Below, piece by piece: positions 1-11,000 of a DNA stretch of 64,000 bases (position 1 is its first letter; every line of letters begins with the position of its first letter). Where the stretch lies: assembly GCA_013396655.1 (NCBI GenBank), contig WBMV01008585.1, forward strand, positions 303,554 to 367,553, read 5' to 3'. Below the pieces are notes generated by a model. It made no database searches. It worked only from the letters and a program-made list of their open reading frames with translations, and was not told where the DNA came from. A program made the translations under genes and the position numbers. The DNA is from Campylorhamphus procurvoides (lineage: Eukaryota > Chordata > Aves > Passeriformes > Dendrocolaptidae).

Positions 1-737
1 ATCAATGATGAGCAGCAAGACTCTTGATTACTCTGTGTATATTGTTGTAAACAGTGGGTACAAGACAGTGTTGAGATAGCTGTAAATGACTTATAAGCAA
101 GAAAATGTTATAGATGCAAAATACCTTGGGAAAAGTTAAATCAGAATGGTTAATTTAGATGCTTTGGTGCATAAGAGGCAACACATACCATGCACACATT
201 ATTTGATACCATTGCTTTACTAAGTTTGTAAAGAAATGTATGCACCCCATATGACTAAAATCTTCTGTTTCATAGTTGTTGATGCTTGTTTGCCTACAAG
301 CAAACTTATCTACTGGCCTCCTAAACACCAAGTTGCTCCTAAACTAAGGCAGCAGGCCTACCAAGAAAACCTTTTCTAACAGGCAGAATAACTTTTGTCA
401 CAGATAACCTTCAGAATAAAAAACGAAGCATAAAGCCTACATCTCTTCTAGAAGACTTTGAGACTACACTTTTCTGTGAAGAAAGATCCTCTTCCCTGCT
501 TCCCATTCCAGCTGTTTTCAAGGAACACCTACAGACTAGCTTAAATGGGAAGCTATTCTCATGCTCCTCAGAATGCATGAGTTAAGTCAGCCAGTCCTGA
601 AAGTAACTCTGGAGAGCTTTGCTGCACACCTAATCATGAAGCTCAAGTAAGGGTACACAATTTCAGCTGGCTACTGCCAAACTGCTGAGCACTCACACAC
701 TTTGGAAGTCAGCTACTTAATTTCATATATTACTTAC
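1..737 (-). other. IL6ST: IL6ST intron (3' end outside window)
   Basis: AT-rich, no open frame resembling the fourth gp130 domain. I see no recognisable repeat or other feature. Confidence 0.8.
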
Positions 738-897
738 TATCCTCAGTAGTGATCCCAGTCTTTTCTTCACTCCAGTCACTCCAGTAGCCCACTCCATCTT
801 CCTTCATGCAACGAATGGAAAAGACATACTCTGTGTAGGGTCGGAGCCCTTGAACACTGAACGAAGTTCTTGGGGAAGCTGTATCTTCAGGAGGAAC
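738..897 (-). CDS. IL6ST: IL6ST exon: second half of D3 with WSxWS box
   Basis: Acceptor tctatatag at 898; donor GATA|gtaagt at 738/737; 160 nt. Starts VPPEDTAS, includes [15 protein letters not shown] and the class I cytokine receptor signature WSDWS, ends GITTED in phase 1. The WSxWS motif is the diagnostic feature of this receptor family. It is the last IL6ST exon inside the window; the next coding exon (D4) was looked for in 1-737 and not seen. Confidence 0.95.
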
Positions 898-3800
898 CTA
901 TATATAGAAGAAAAATTTTAAAGGCACTGATCAAAATCCTGTAAAGTTGAGTTCTGTGCTACTACAGCTGTTATCCAAGAGGGCTCCCCACTGCATACAC
1001 CCCCCTAAAAAAGAGTCTTCCTCCCCTCTTACTTCCAGAAGATTCAATTCTCTACAACTGTTTGGTAAAGATTTGGTCAGAATTGTGTGTCTTTACCAGG
1101 TATAATAACATACATACACTAGAATAGTTAAGCAGCTACCTCAGGAAAATCTCTCATATTCTGTTTTTCTAAAATCAGCTCTTCTCTCTCTCCTTTCCTG
1201 TCATATAATTATGCTACTTACTGATCTGTAATATCCAGCCTCACATTTCAGAACTTTGCTAGGTTATATGCCTGATAATTCATTGCAAAATTGTCAATTG
1301 CTAGAAGCCTCCTATAAAGCTAGAGAGTCCAGGATCATTGCTTTCACTGACACAGAACAGTGTTTCTTAACTGAAATTAAAAATAATTTTGGAGTAGTTT
1401 ATACTTTTGCTAATAAACTAGTTTATTTGCAAAAGCTCTTATCTTAGGTGAGCAACTGTGTATGTACAGAAAAAGGTATGATGTAGACAAAAGACACAAG
1501 CAGGTAGACACATACTGACTTTGCCATGTTATTCCCCTTGCAGCTAAGTTTTTATAGTGAGGAATCCTGCACCAGGAATGACTACAGATTGCACATTAAG
1601 TGCAGGACACTTAAGAAGTTAATCTTGATGGCAAAGAATTAGCAAAATAGTAGAATTTTACTGCAGCTAAGCAAGTTCAATTGATTTAAAAGTTATTATT
1701 TCAATAGTCTTGTGCACATGTTAAAAGGGCAAGACAAACTAAAAGAAGTCCTATTGTCCGTGTAAGGACTACATAATCACAGATCCTGTAGTTGTAGACT
1801 AGGTTGTATAGGGCAGTGCTGTTTAAAATATCAATACAGCTGACCTGAATAAAGATTCTGCATCTAAAGCCACATTAGTCACAAACAACTGAGTTATGCT
1901 ACCTGCTCCAAACACAATGTTTTGGTAAAATCAGAAGCAGTCTTCCTTCCAAGAAGTCATGGAACTCAGGATACTTTCAGGCCTCTATACTGAAAGAAGA
2001 GCTCAAAAGAGTGTTTCTGGAATACTGTTGCTCTGAGAGAAGACTTAAAGTAAACAAAAACTGAGAAGCTGTTAAAAATACATCCATGGACTGACACTGA
2101 AGGAAAAAAAAAAATCGCAGCTCTTGATGATGTGAATATATAGGCAAAGGCATATTCCTTACTCTCTTCCTGATCCTTGACTACATCACACTGAAGTCAT
2201 GTATGCAGGGCAGCCAGATTTACAGAATTACACCATCATTTAGGTTGGAAGAGACCATTGTGGCCAACCATATACCTATCACTGCTAAGTGCACCACTAC
2301 ACAACATCTAGACACGTTCTGGACATTTCCAGGGGTAGTGACCCTACAACATCCCTGGACAGCCTGTGCCAATGTTTGACAATCCTTTCCATGAAGAAAT
2401 TTTTTCTCATATACAATCTAAACCATGCCAGCACATCTCAAGGCTATTTCTTCTTGTCATAATGCTAGTTACTCAGAAGAAGAGACTGACCCTGACCTCG
2501 CCACAACCTCCTTTCAGGTAGCTGTAGAGAGCGACATGGTCTCTCCTGAGCCTCCTTTCTTCCAGGCTGAAACCCCCAGCTGTTCTTTGTAACACCTGTG
2601 CTCCAGAACCATCACCAGCTCCACTGTCCTTCTCTGGACAGGCTCCAGCACCTCAGTGTCTTTCTTGTAGTGAGAAGGCCAGAAATAAACACAGGATTCG
2701 AGGGGCAGCCTCACCAGTGCCAAGTACAGGGGGACAATCACTGCCCTGGTCCTGACGGCCACATTATTTCACACGCAAGCCAGGATGCTACTGGCCTTCC
2801 TGGCCACACTATTTCACATACAAGCCAGGATGCTACTGGCCTTCCTGCCCACATAGGCACACTGGTGACTCATGTTCAGCTCCTGCTGACCACCACCCCC
2901 AAGTGCTTTTCTGCCAAGCAGCTTTCCAACCACTCTGCCCCAAGGCTGCAGTACTGTCTGGGGTTATTGCAGCTCAACCGCAGGTATAGTAAGTTCAAAA
3001 ATGCAGCCCACAATGGTACAGTGTTTACCCAAGCTTTAAGTGACATTTAGATCACTTTTTTGCACATGTATGGGAAGATGAAAGTTCATGAATGTTCTGT
3101 ATGTTGAATGTGCAGAATAAAATTCAAAATAAACATACTGCAGTGTGATGGGGAGGACAGCAGAGAAGTCCATGAGGTATGAGAATGTCACTGTACTCAG
3201 ACTTAGTCAAAACACTGCTAGTTCACAGCCTTCCTGAGCAGAAAAACTACTATGGGTGGCCATATAAGTGCAAGGAAGTAAAAGTAAATGCCCTGAACTG
3301 CAACACGGAGAGAACTTCTACAGTTTGACTAATGGCTGGGTTACACAAGAAGAGAGACAAGGGACATTAGAGGTATTACCTCCATCCAGTTTGTGTCACC
3401 AGCGATCCTATAGCGAATATTGAATTTCAGCTTCATCACTGGATCTGAAATACGATTCTCCCAGGAAAGCTTCAGCACAGTAGGCAGTATTCCGGAGTTG
3501 ACTGATAAATTGTGTGGAGACAGTGGTTTAACTAGAAGAGGAGAAGCTGAGTCAACTTCACAGCTGTATTTTGGCATGCCTTTAGGAGCTGATACACTCC
3601 GTTGCAACACTATGTTTAAACCTTTCAGAAGCTCAAAGGGCTGCTACTTCACACTATTTTCTAAAGCAGACTACTCAACACAAACTTCTTATCTGAATTG
3701 TGATGAAATCTCTTACTGTCCCTACCTTTGCCCAGCACACTTCAAATTTTAGCCAACAACATTCTTGCAGTGTTAATCTTAACAGTGAAGAAACGTTAAC

Positions 3801-6800
3801 ATACCAATTCAGCAATATGCAAAGAAGCAGCATTAATGTATTATTAAAGCTTTAAGGGCCATATAGTTACCAATATCAATGGGATCAAGAACAAGGGGAT
3901 CAGATTCAGCCTTCCCAAGAGCATTTGCTGCTTCTACCCAGATCTCCAGGTTAACAAAGAAATGAATATCAGGAATTGTACAAGAATTGTTTACATCTGT
4001 TGGTATACAGTCAGGAAAGCTCTCTCGTGCCCTAAATAAAAAAAAAAAGAAGGAAAAACAAGATACAAAGCAGTAAATTTGGTTTTCTTTAGAGAATCTT
4101 TTAAAGTAGATCAGAGTGATCAATGTTTCCCCTCTACCACTCCTATGCCTTATCTTTGTAAGCAGAGGGGTGGGTAGAAAAAGTAAACAGATGAGAATGG
4201 CTTTTTCAGCTACAAATGCATAATTACATTAGAATTGAAACCAGAATAAAATCTTTTGTCTTTCAGTCACATACCTTCAAAAGCAAAGCCACAGTATTGT
4301 AATTAAACTTGTAAGAAACTTAGCTTAAAAAAAACAAAGATCAAGAACTGACACAATTAACCAAAAGCAACATGGCTAGTAAGTAAAAGCATATTCATGG
4401 ATTAAAAGCTGTAGACAGTACTACTTGTATACCTTTCAAGAGGACAGTGTTAGAGGGACAACACAATTTCTGTTCACCATGTCTGCTACATTAATAACAG
4501 ATAATTCTAGGAGCATCAGGAGGTTTGCAATGAATTAAGGTTTTCAGTCTGTACATATTTTCTACTATATCTGTTACCAAAACACTTTAGCAGAGCAGGG
4601 TAAATGGAAAGCTGTAGGCAGTCACTTCTGTTTCCAGAGCAGAGCAACAATTCTGCTCACGCCATTTTAAACTACAAGAGACCATTTGAAGAGTTTAAAA
4701 ATTATTTAATTAGCTTTCAAAGTAGAAACACTTTGCTGAAGCTTTCATGTTAGGATTAACTCAGAATACTGTTTGTCCATGATTCTTACGAAGTGCAGAG
4801 TAGATAATACCTCTCCAGAATTTAGTCACTGCAGGTTGGTTTTGCTACTTATAATCATAGAACGCAATAATACATTTGGGTTGGAAGGGACCTGTAAAGG
4901 TCATCCAGTCTGACCTCCTGCAGTGGGCAGGTGCATCTTCTATGTGTTTAGAATGGGATAGAAGAGTCAACTCAGAAAAATGTAAAATAAATAATTCGAG
5001 TACAGCCACCTTTTATTAGGTGTATTGTACTCAAACCACACTAATCACGTATTTGAAGATTGAAAAAAATACAAGATTGCTGTTACTCCAAAGCAAGCGC
5101 AGCAACAAAATTTTAAGTCTGACTTAGAATTACTTTGAATGCCAACTTCTTTAACTCTTCCCCTCCCTCTCAAACCAGACAGACAGCAATGCTTCAGGAA
5201 ACTGGACTTAAATGCTAAGAACTCTTATAAAGTATCAAGGAATTTCAAAGGAGTTTGGTTTAGCCTACAAATACTATTCAAAATTATTTAGATATTCTAT
5301 GGAGAGCTACTTACCATCTGTATTTCAACCTGAACTGAGTATCCAGGAATGTATGCCTTCCAGGGTTCCAGGTACAAGTCATAGGATATGTGAGTTGTGA
5401 CAACTGATGTACAATACAACTTAAGTTCTTGGGCTTCTCTGGGGGCACTGTACAGAAAGAGTTAGCAAATGTTAATCTACACACACGTTACAGTCTAGTA
5501 GGAATCATCTGAATTGTTCCATTAGAGCAATTTCAGTGAACATCAGAAGTATTTAGGCAAATTTATTTCTAAAGGAGGTGTCAAAAAAGTGCTAGATATG
5601 ATGCAGCAAAGTCAAGAATCTTAACCAGCTGCTTTGACAAACAGAAGGCTATATAAGGAACAAGCACCTGCCAGTAAAGAAGGACAGATTGCTCATTCTG
5701 AGGCAGAAAACCTGAAATCAGACATCATTAATCTAAATATACTTTAATTCACACACACAATGTTCATAGCTGGATTGGCATATGGTGAATTTTACCAGTA
5801 ACCCCAGCTCTAACGGCAATTGTGATAGGTCTGTTCTCCCCCATCTGATGTATGGAAGAAGAATGCTTTATCTGCAAATGCTTACAAAAAAGATTAGGGA
5901 CCTTTATTAATGCATCATAGTGTGCAAGAAACTTCTTGAGTTCAGCAAAGCTATATTTTCTTTCTTGAATTTAAATTGTATTCTTCTCAAACCTGTTGTT
6001 AGCCTCATTATTTAGTTTTCCTTTAATCTAATCAAAATGCAACAGTTTTAAATACAAATGCATCTCAGAATGCATAATGTGAACTACAACTGCAGAATGT
6101 CATCTGTACAGTCCTTCAGTTTGCCACCTTCATTTATCTGTCCTTACCTTTCCACATATTTTATCTGTCACATGTTTTCTGGCAAAATCATTACTCTTCA
6201 GAATATGAAATAGAAAACATTACTTTTCTGTGAAAGCATATTTCAGCCATACTAGAACCATGTCCGTTTAAATTGTGAACTCAAGCCAGCCTTTTTTACA
6301 ATGGACTATTCAACAACTGCAGTACCTTTTGCCAGCACTAGGAGACAACACCATTCCTCAGCTCTGTCATGCGATATTCGGGTCACTTGAACACTTATTC
6401 TATACGCAGGACACCAAATAGTTAAGAAGTAGCACATCACGTTATTCACTTTCTCAACTGAGTCTTGTCTCAATGAGCACTTGCTCAGACCTACACAAGT
6501 ACCATTCTTGAACAAGGGAAGTTTATAATGAGTCCTTCCTTAAGTATAGAGGTGAAGTAATCCAAGTAATACATTCCATCCTTAATGCAGTTCAGGTTAG
6601 CTATAGTCATGCAGATAGATTAAGTATTTCTCAGTCCATTAATGCAAAAGACATTAATTTCAAAATGTTAGTATGAAACCAGACATACAACCTCAAAGTA
6701 TTTCCTCCAACACTGATACAGAAGCAAGAAGTAGGGGTTATGTCCTAATGTCCTAGCATTTCTTTCATTAAATCCACATCTTAGATCTGCATTTCAAATC

Positions 6801-8007
6801 TTCCTGCTTGAACACTTTTCTGTTGTTTTCTTCCTATTTAAACACTGAAAATACTGAGTATTTTCTCTTTTCTAGATTACTTTATTCAGTGCATATTTAC
6901 CAGCTTTGCTAGCATATAATTTGACAGTATTTTTCTACAATTATCCAGGAAATGAGGGAATGAAAATAAGTGTCTCAAGATACGCACTTTCTATTGTTTT
7001 AATTTTCCCCTGTTTCTCAGAAGCAATTTTCTCAAGACCAGAATAAAACGAAAAAAAAAATGTACTCACAGCCTACTGTAATTGTAATTCCATAAATGTT
7101 CTGTTCAAACTGTCCATCTGCTAAAATGTTGCACGTCAGAGGAGTAGCTAGTGAAGAAGTGTCATTAAATGTGACACTGGAAACTGTTCTGTTTATTTCA
7201 CGATACTGTTCTTTAGGTACCACTCTGTTTTTAATTTTCCAGATAATCTGACTAGCATAGATATTGCCAAAGTCAAGACAACTCTCATTCAGAATGCATA
7301 ATGCTGTGAAATTGGATCCAAGGGCCAATACAGGAGACTCCGGGATGATGTGACCACATGACTGCACGAGCCCACCTGCAGCCACGAAGAAAAAAAGAAT
7401 TTCACCTTTATTAAAAGCTACAAAGCATTCCATAATCAGTATTGCTGATACATCACTAGTGTAATGTTAAAAATACTACACATGTCTAAGCACAAAGTTA
7501 AGTAGCTATTTGACAGTTATAAAACTGAAATGCATTAGTGGCCCACCAAGTAAATCTAAGGGGAACAACCAGTGTAGCATTACTCAGGCTTTGCAAAAGC
7601 ATTTTACCAAGAAAAACTCTATTCATAAACAAGGGCATTTAGAGAGAGAAGAGCCAAGGGTTGAATGTGTATATGTTTTGAAGGAAGAAATTAATATTCT
7701 TGAGGTTACTCTCACAATAAAAAGGTATTTTCTGTTAAGAAAGTTAACACAGAAAAATCAGGGTAAGTGTGCACCTTTGTTGTAGTGGACTAGTGTTAGA
7801 AGAGTAGGTGTCTCTATCCAAACACACCTTGCTTTCTATCCCCATCCCACAAGTATCTAGACAAAAACCAAGTATGCACTTCCAGTACCTGATTTAAGAA
7901 ATTGTACAAGCCTCTTGTTTTTGAGAAATAGAACTCTTACCTTCAAGAGAACAGATATTCAACAGCAGACAGAAGCCACAGGCCACCCAGTTCCACCTAG
8001 AAAACAT
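738..8007 (-). CDS. IL6ST: IL6ST (gp130), 5' coding part: six exons, partial
   Basis: Shared signal-transducing receptor subunit of the IL-6 cytokine family (IL-6, LIF, OSM, CNTF, IL-11), a type I plasma-membrane protein acting through JAK/STAT3. Coding exons on the minus strand: 8007-7941, 7375-7070, 5447-5315, 4031-3871, 3531-3380 and 897-738. All joins are GT-AG and the phases fit (979 nt, 326 codons plus one base). Order of domains: signal peptide (residues 1-22), Ig-like D1 (about 23-124), cytokine-homology FNIII D2 (about 125-222), FNIII D3 (about 223-326) with the WSDWS box at about 312-316. Residues that match mammalian gp130 include [57 protein letters not shown] and CMKEDG. The three other FNIII domains, transmembrane helix and tail lie beyond the left edge, so this is a window truncation and not a broken gene. 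No frameshift or internal stop was seen. Confidence 0.96.
2225..2985 (-). mobile_element. CR1 LINE fragment, 3' part
   Basis: Avian CR1 in minus orientation, so it runs in the same direction as IL6ST. Recognised on the + strand by the antisense series: ttggaagagaccattgtggcc, ccctggacagcctgtgccaa, tccatgaagaaattttttct, acaacctcctttcaggtagc, ctccagcacctcagtgtc and ccagtgccaagtacaggggg. It is 5' truncated, as usual for CR1, and diverged; no intact reverse transcriptase. It carries an internal 45-bp tandem duplication (2761-2850). Confidence 0.9.
2761..2850. repeat. 45-bp tandem duplication inside CR1
   Basis: Two copies, 2761-2805 and 2806-2850, sharing the cores aagccaggatgctactggcc and ttcctg with about four differences. 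A third, partial start (acat) follows at 2851. A typical CR1 has this segment once. Confidence 0.85.
3380..3531 (-). CDS. IL6ST: IL6ST exon: first half of FNIII domain D3
   Basis: Acceptor cctcttctag at 3532; donor ATGGAG|gtaata at 3380/3379; 152 nt, phase 1 in, phase 0 out. Encodes [11 protein letters not shown], then a typical FNIII strand pattern ([17 protein letters not shown]). The 0-phase end after WME corresponds to the human TWSQ|IPP junction. Confidence 0.95.
3871..4031 (-). CDS. IL6ST: IL6ST exon: second half of FNIII domain D2
   Basis: Acceptor ttatttag at 4032; donor ATTG|gtaact at 3871/3870; 161 nt. Encodes the second half of D2 with the later cysteine pair (PDC and NSC), the sequon NNS, and the strongly conserved [13 protein letters not shown] segment. 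D2 with D3 forms the cytokine-binding module. The acceptor follows a long T-rich tract. Confidence 0.95.
4032..5314 (-). other. IL6ST: IL6ST intron inside D2 with a short CR1 tail
   Basis: AT-rich intron. The only recognisable element is the CR1 3' end at about 4853-4945. Nothing else is supported. Confidence 0.85.
4853..4945 (-). mobile_element. CR1 LINE 3'-end fragment
   Basis: About 90 bp in minus orientation: aatcatagaacg, then ttgggttggaagggacctgt and aaggtcatccagtctgacct, ending cctgcagtgggcagg. This is the conserved CR1 3' terminal region; the element is heavily 5' truncated. It sits in an IL6ST intron in the gene's own orientation. Confidence 0.93.
5315..5447 (-). CDS. IL6ST: IL6ST exon: first half of FNIII domain D2
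   Basis: Acceptor tttctgtacag at 5448; donor TG|gtaagt at 5315/5314; 133 nt. Phase 1 entry makes Leu in the conserved [11 protein letters not shown] start of D2. It carries the first cysteine pair of the cytokine-binding homology region (LSCIV and MTCTW). Ends within the Trp codon (TG|G), as in the mammalian gene (EW|ATHK). Confidence 0.95.
5448..7069 (-). other. IL6ST: IL6ST intron between D1 and D2
   Basis: About 1.6 kb, AT-rich. A 69-residue open frame at 6306-6515 shows no similarity I recognise. No repeat or RNA gene seen. Confidence 0.85.
7070..7375 (-). CDS. IL6ST: IL6ST exon: Ig-like domain D1
   Basis: Starts after gctgcag at 7376 and ends GGCT|gtgagt; 306 nt, phase 1 on both sides, residues about 23-124. 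It encodes the membrane-distal Ig-like domain, which in gp130 supports formation of the hexameric IL-6 complex (site III contact). Visible features: cysteines in SCGHI, CILNESC and TCNIL, and N-glycosylation sequons NFT, NES, NRT and NDT. The order and spacing match mammalian D1 (PESPV, SNFTA, IPKEQY-like VPKEQY, NRT.SSVTF). Confidence 0.96.
7376..7940 (-). other. IL6ST: IL6ST intron after the signal-peptide exon
   Basis: Short intron of 565 bp. It contains an ATG (7433-7431) that is in frame with the D1 exon and open through the acceptor; see findings. Otherwise featureless. Confidence 0.85.
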
Positions 8008-8021
8008 GCTGCACAGAATTC
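7941..8021 (-). CDS. IL6ST: IL6ST exon with start codon and signal peptide
   Basis: The acceptor ctgttacag precedes 14 bases of 5'UTR (8021-8008), then ATG at 8007-8005. The exon encodes 22 residues starting MFSRWNW, with a hydrophobic core (VACGFCLLL), and ends CTTGAAG|gtaag in phase 1. This start is chosen because it gives a typical signal peptide of the same length as the mammalian one and splices in frame to the Ig-like exon. Protein secretion and membrane targeting is the role. The 5'UTR continues in at least one further exon upstream. Confidence 0.93.
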
Positions 8022-11000
8022 CTGTAACAGAGAAGAATATATATTTTTAAATTTAAACTATTACTCTTTAGATCAATGTCAAATTCAGATTTGTATTTGC
8101 TCTGAGATAATTTTTCACGTATGCACATCTACTTTCCTGAAAGAGTTTGTATATTCTCACTCTACAGGAAGAATGGGCATATTGTTTTCATCTCCCTCAC
8201 TGCTAAAAAGCTAGAACAAAATTAAATGTCTACTTAGGACAACTGACAGAGTTTAAAGCCTCTTTAGGTACAAATTTAAGAAATGTACCAAATTAAGTTT
8301 TTCATGTTGTATATGAAAGAAACTTCACTGGTACTTCTCTGAGAGGTTCAGTTAGCATATAGAGAAAAATACTGTGGTTCAGGTTTTAAAACACAGTCCT
8401 ATGAATTTGGTTATGGTTACCATACTCAGCTTTCAAGGGCACTGATATAAATGCTTCGGACAAGGTTCAGAACAACTTATCACAAAACCATGTGTCGCAT
8501 TTACAAGAGTGACTTAAAACACCTTCAGGAATTACAAAGCACAATCAAGAACTGTTGTCTATTGTAGATAAAGCACTGATTATGTCTTTAAAACATTACA
8601 AGGGAGTTCGTAGCTCCTCAAAAGTTGGGAGGCTTTTTGTAACATCTTATTTATTTTTGTATTGCAGTAGAGCTCGCTCATCCTCTGCTTTAGCAAAACT
8701 ATGACACAGTTTAGAAGAACTGAAGCATTCACACAGTAGCTTCCATCCAAGTTGTTTTGAAGCCACAAAGTCTGTTCTGGTTTTCTCAACTTGCAGTTTT
8801 AAAGCAGCCCTAAATTACTAAAAGCAATTGACCATTCTTACTTAAGAAGTTACATATGAGTTGTTTTATTTTTAGCTACATTTACACCTCTTTTAGGAAC
8901 AGGTAGATTAGCTTAGTTAATAGGGTATTTAGTCCACCATCTGATTTTTAGAACCAGTCTTTATTCTAAAAACTAAAGCTAAAAACTAAACATAGGCTTC
9001 TTTCTAGGTTTACTAAGATTTGAGGCGAGACACCGTAAGCCAACCCTGTTTCTGAAGCTTTATTTTTCACTAACCTGACAGAACTTCTTCAGAAACTGGT
9101 TTTCTGAGCTTTACCTCTGTGTAAAAGGCAACTCACTAAAATGTTTAAAGGAATTCCACAGTATTCCCTAGACAGGAAAATTTATATGCTAAATTCATTA
9201 TCATCAGAAGAAAAAGAAACTACCATTTATGACAGTAAACACTCCTTTGCTTTGACTGCATGTAATTCATAACAGCAACAGAAAGACACAGGGCATTTCA
9301 CATAGATCAGTAAAACTAGACATCAGATTTCAGCATCGATGTACCTATACCAAGTCAAAACATCATTCCTCATACATTTAAGCCTCTTTTTTTTTTTTCC
9401 TCTCAAATCAGGATGAACAGTGTAATGTAAAGGAAATCTCTATTCCCGAGAACAAGAACTAAATGGAAGCCCATCTCAAACATTTATAACAGTCTTTGTA
9501 GGGCTCACCAACCCTTTGTTCTTTCAGTAGAACTACAATAAAAACCATCAGAGTCACCCACCGGTATCTTTATTTGCATCTATACTTGTGTATCCATTAC
9601 TCAAAGCCCACCAAAATTTCCTACACAGAAACTTCATACTAGAAACATTGCTGATTGAAAGACTTGACAAAAATATAAACAAGCATTAATATTTGTCACC
9701 AGAAGTTGGTTTGGTTTTTTTTTGACTACATAACAAGACGTTTATAATCAGACTGTAGTTGTATAGCATTGAGAATCAAAAAGCTATTCATACACTCTCA
9801 CTGGGCTGGCTATGAGAACAATTATACCACTTTAAATGCAATACATCTTTGGATATTTATTACAAGTCTACAGTAAAATAACTACACCAATTGATTTTTG
9901 CTTATTTTGGATGCAACATTTCCAATATCTGAAAAATAAGGCTTTTACTCACACATTTTTTTGCATTTTAAAATCCCAATTCATTTCACAAATTTGTTTA
10001 AACTTGCACAGTACACAACCAAACTTTGAAGAGTATTTTCTTTTAGTTCAAATCACTAAATAACCAGAACATACAAATCTACTTCAGCATCTTGACTTAT
10101 GTTTACACTTATCAGAATACTGCTTGCTATCTAAAGTTTGTTAAGCTCTGTTGTGGATAAACCTTAGGCTTTGACACTTTAGGCAGTATTTATTTAAAAC
10201 TATTGAAGTACAACAATTTGAGTTGCAGAAGACCTGAAATTCATCAGAATCCTGAGGGGAACCACAAGCTAGGTAGAAAGAAGAGCCAATTCCACTTCAT
10301 GGCTCTTTGCCAACAGCTGCAAAACAACAGCAGAAGCACTATCCACACTGAAGAGGAAGGAATGAAACGTAAAGGTGAAAAAAATTTAAATTATGTTCAA
10401 TACAGCATTTCTCTCCCATTTGGTATCATGATTCATGCCACATTAGAATATAGGCAATGTCAGCTAAACTAAGTATTACATCATTACAAAGTGACTGGTT
10501 TTCTTTTTGGTTAGTGTTTATTCAGGTTAAATGATATTTCTACAAAACTATTTAATGATTTTCACACCAGCAGTTACTATGTATGGCTCAGGATAGTAAA
10601 AACACCCCAAAACTGCAAAGCAAGAGACTGAATAAATAAAAAACAACAGTTAACTTTTTAAACAAATGGCATTTCTGTATTCAACTGTCTTCCAGGCTTG
10701 TAATGCTACATTTCAGTTGTCCCTAGCAGATTCATTTACACGTGAGAAGCTGAATTCCAAATCTCTACGCTACCTTGTACCTGTTTTGAAGGGGCAATGA
10801 AACCCTCCACAGATTATAGTACCACTGCATTCAGCTCCTAAAAGGCAAGAGAACTGAGACTCATAGTCTACTATCTGCAAGGGAGAGTTAAGCGGAAAGC
10901 CCACCCACCTACAGCATGGGAAACAAGTTGTAACTAGAGTGTCAAAGTCATGCTACAATTCAGCATATATCTGCTTTAGGCTATTCTGGTGCATTTTACT

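Larger units (their letters stand above)
898..3379 (-). other. IL6ST: IL6ST intron with a CR1 insertion
   Basis: Intron between the two D3 exons. Apart from the CR1 copy at about 2225-2985 it holds no supported feature; the short open frames on both strands show no similarity that I recognise. Confidence 0.85.

Noticed and set aside
5650..5660. TATA-like ctatataagg inside an IL6ST intron
   Set aside because: Isolated motif in AT-rich DNA with no other promoter feature.
7032..7433. 133-codon minus frame taken as a complete small gene
   Set aside because: Its middle is the IL6ST D1 exon; both ends are intron read-through beyond good splice sites.
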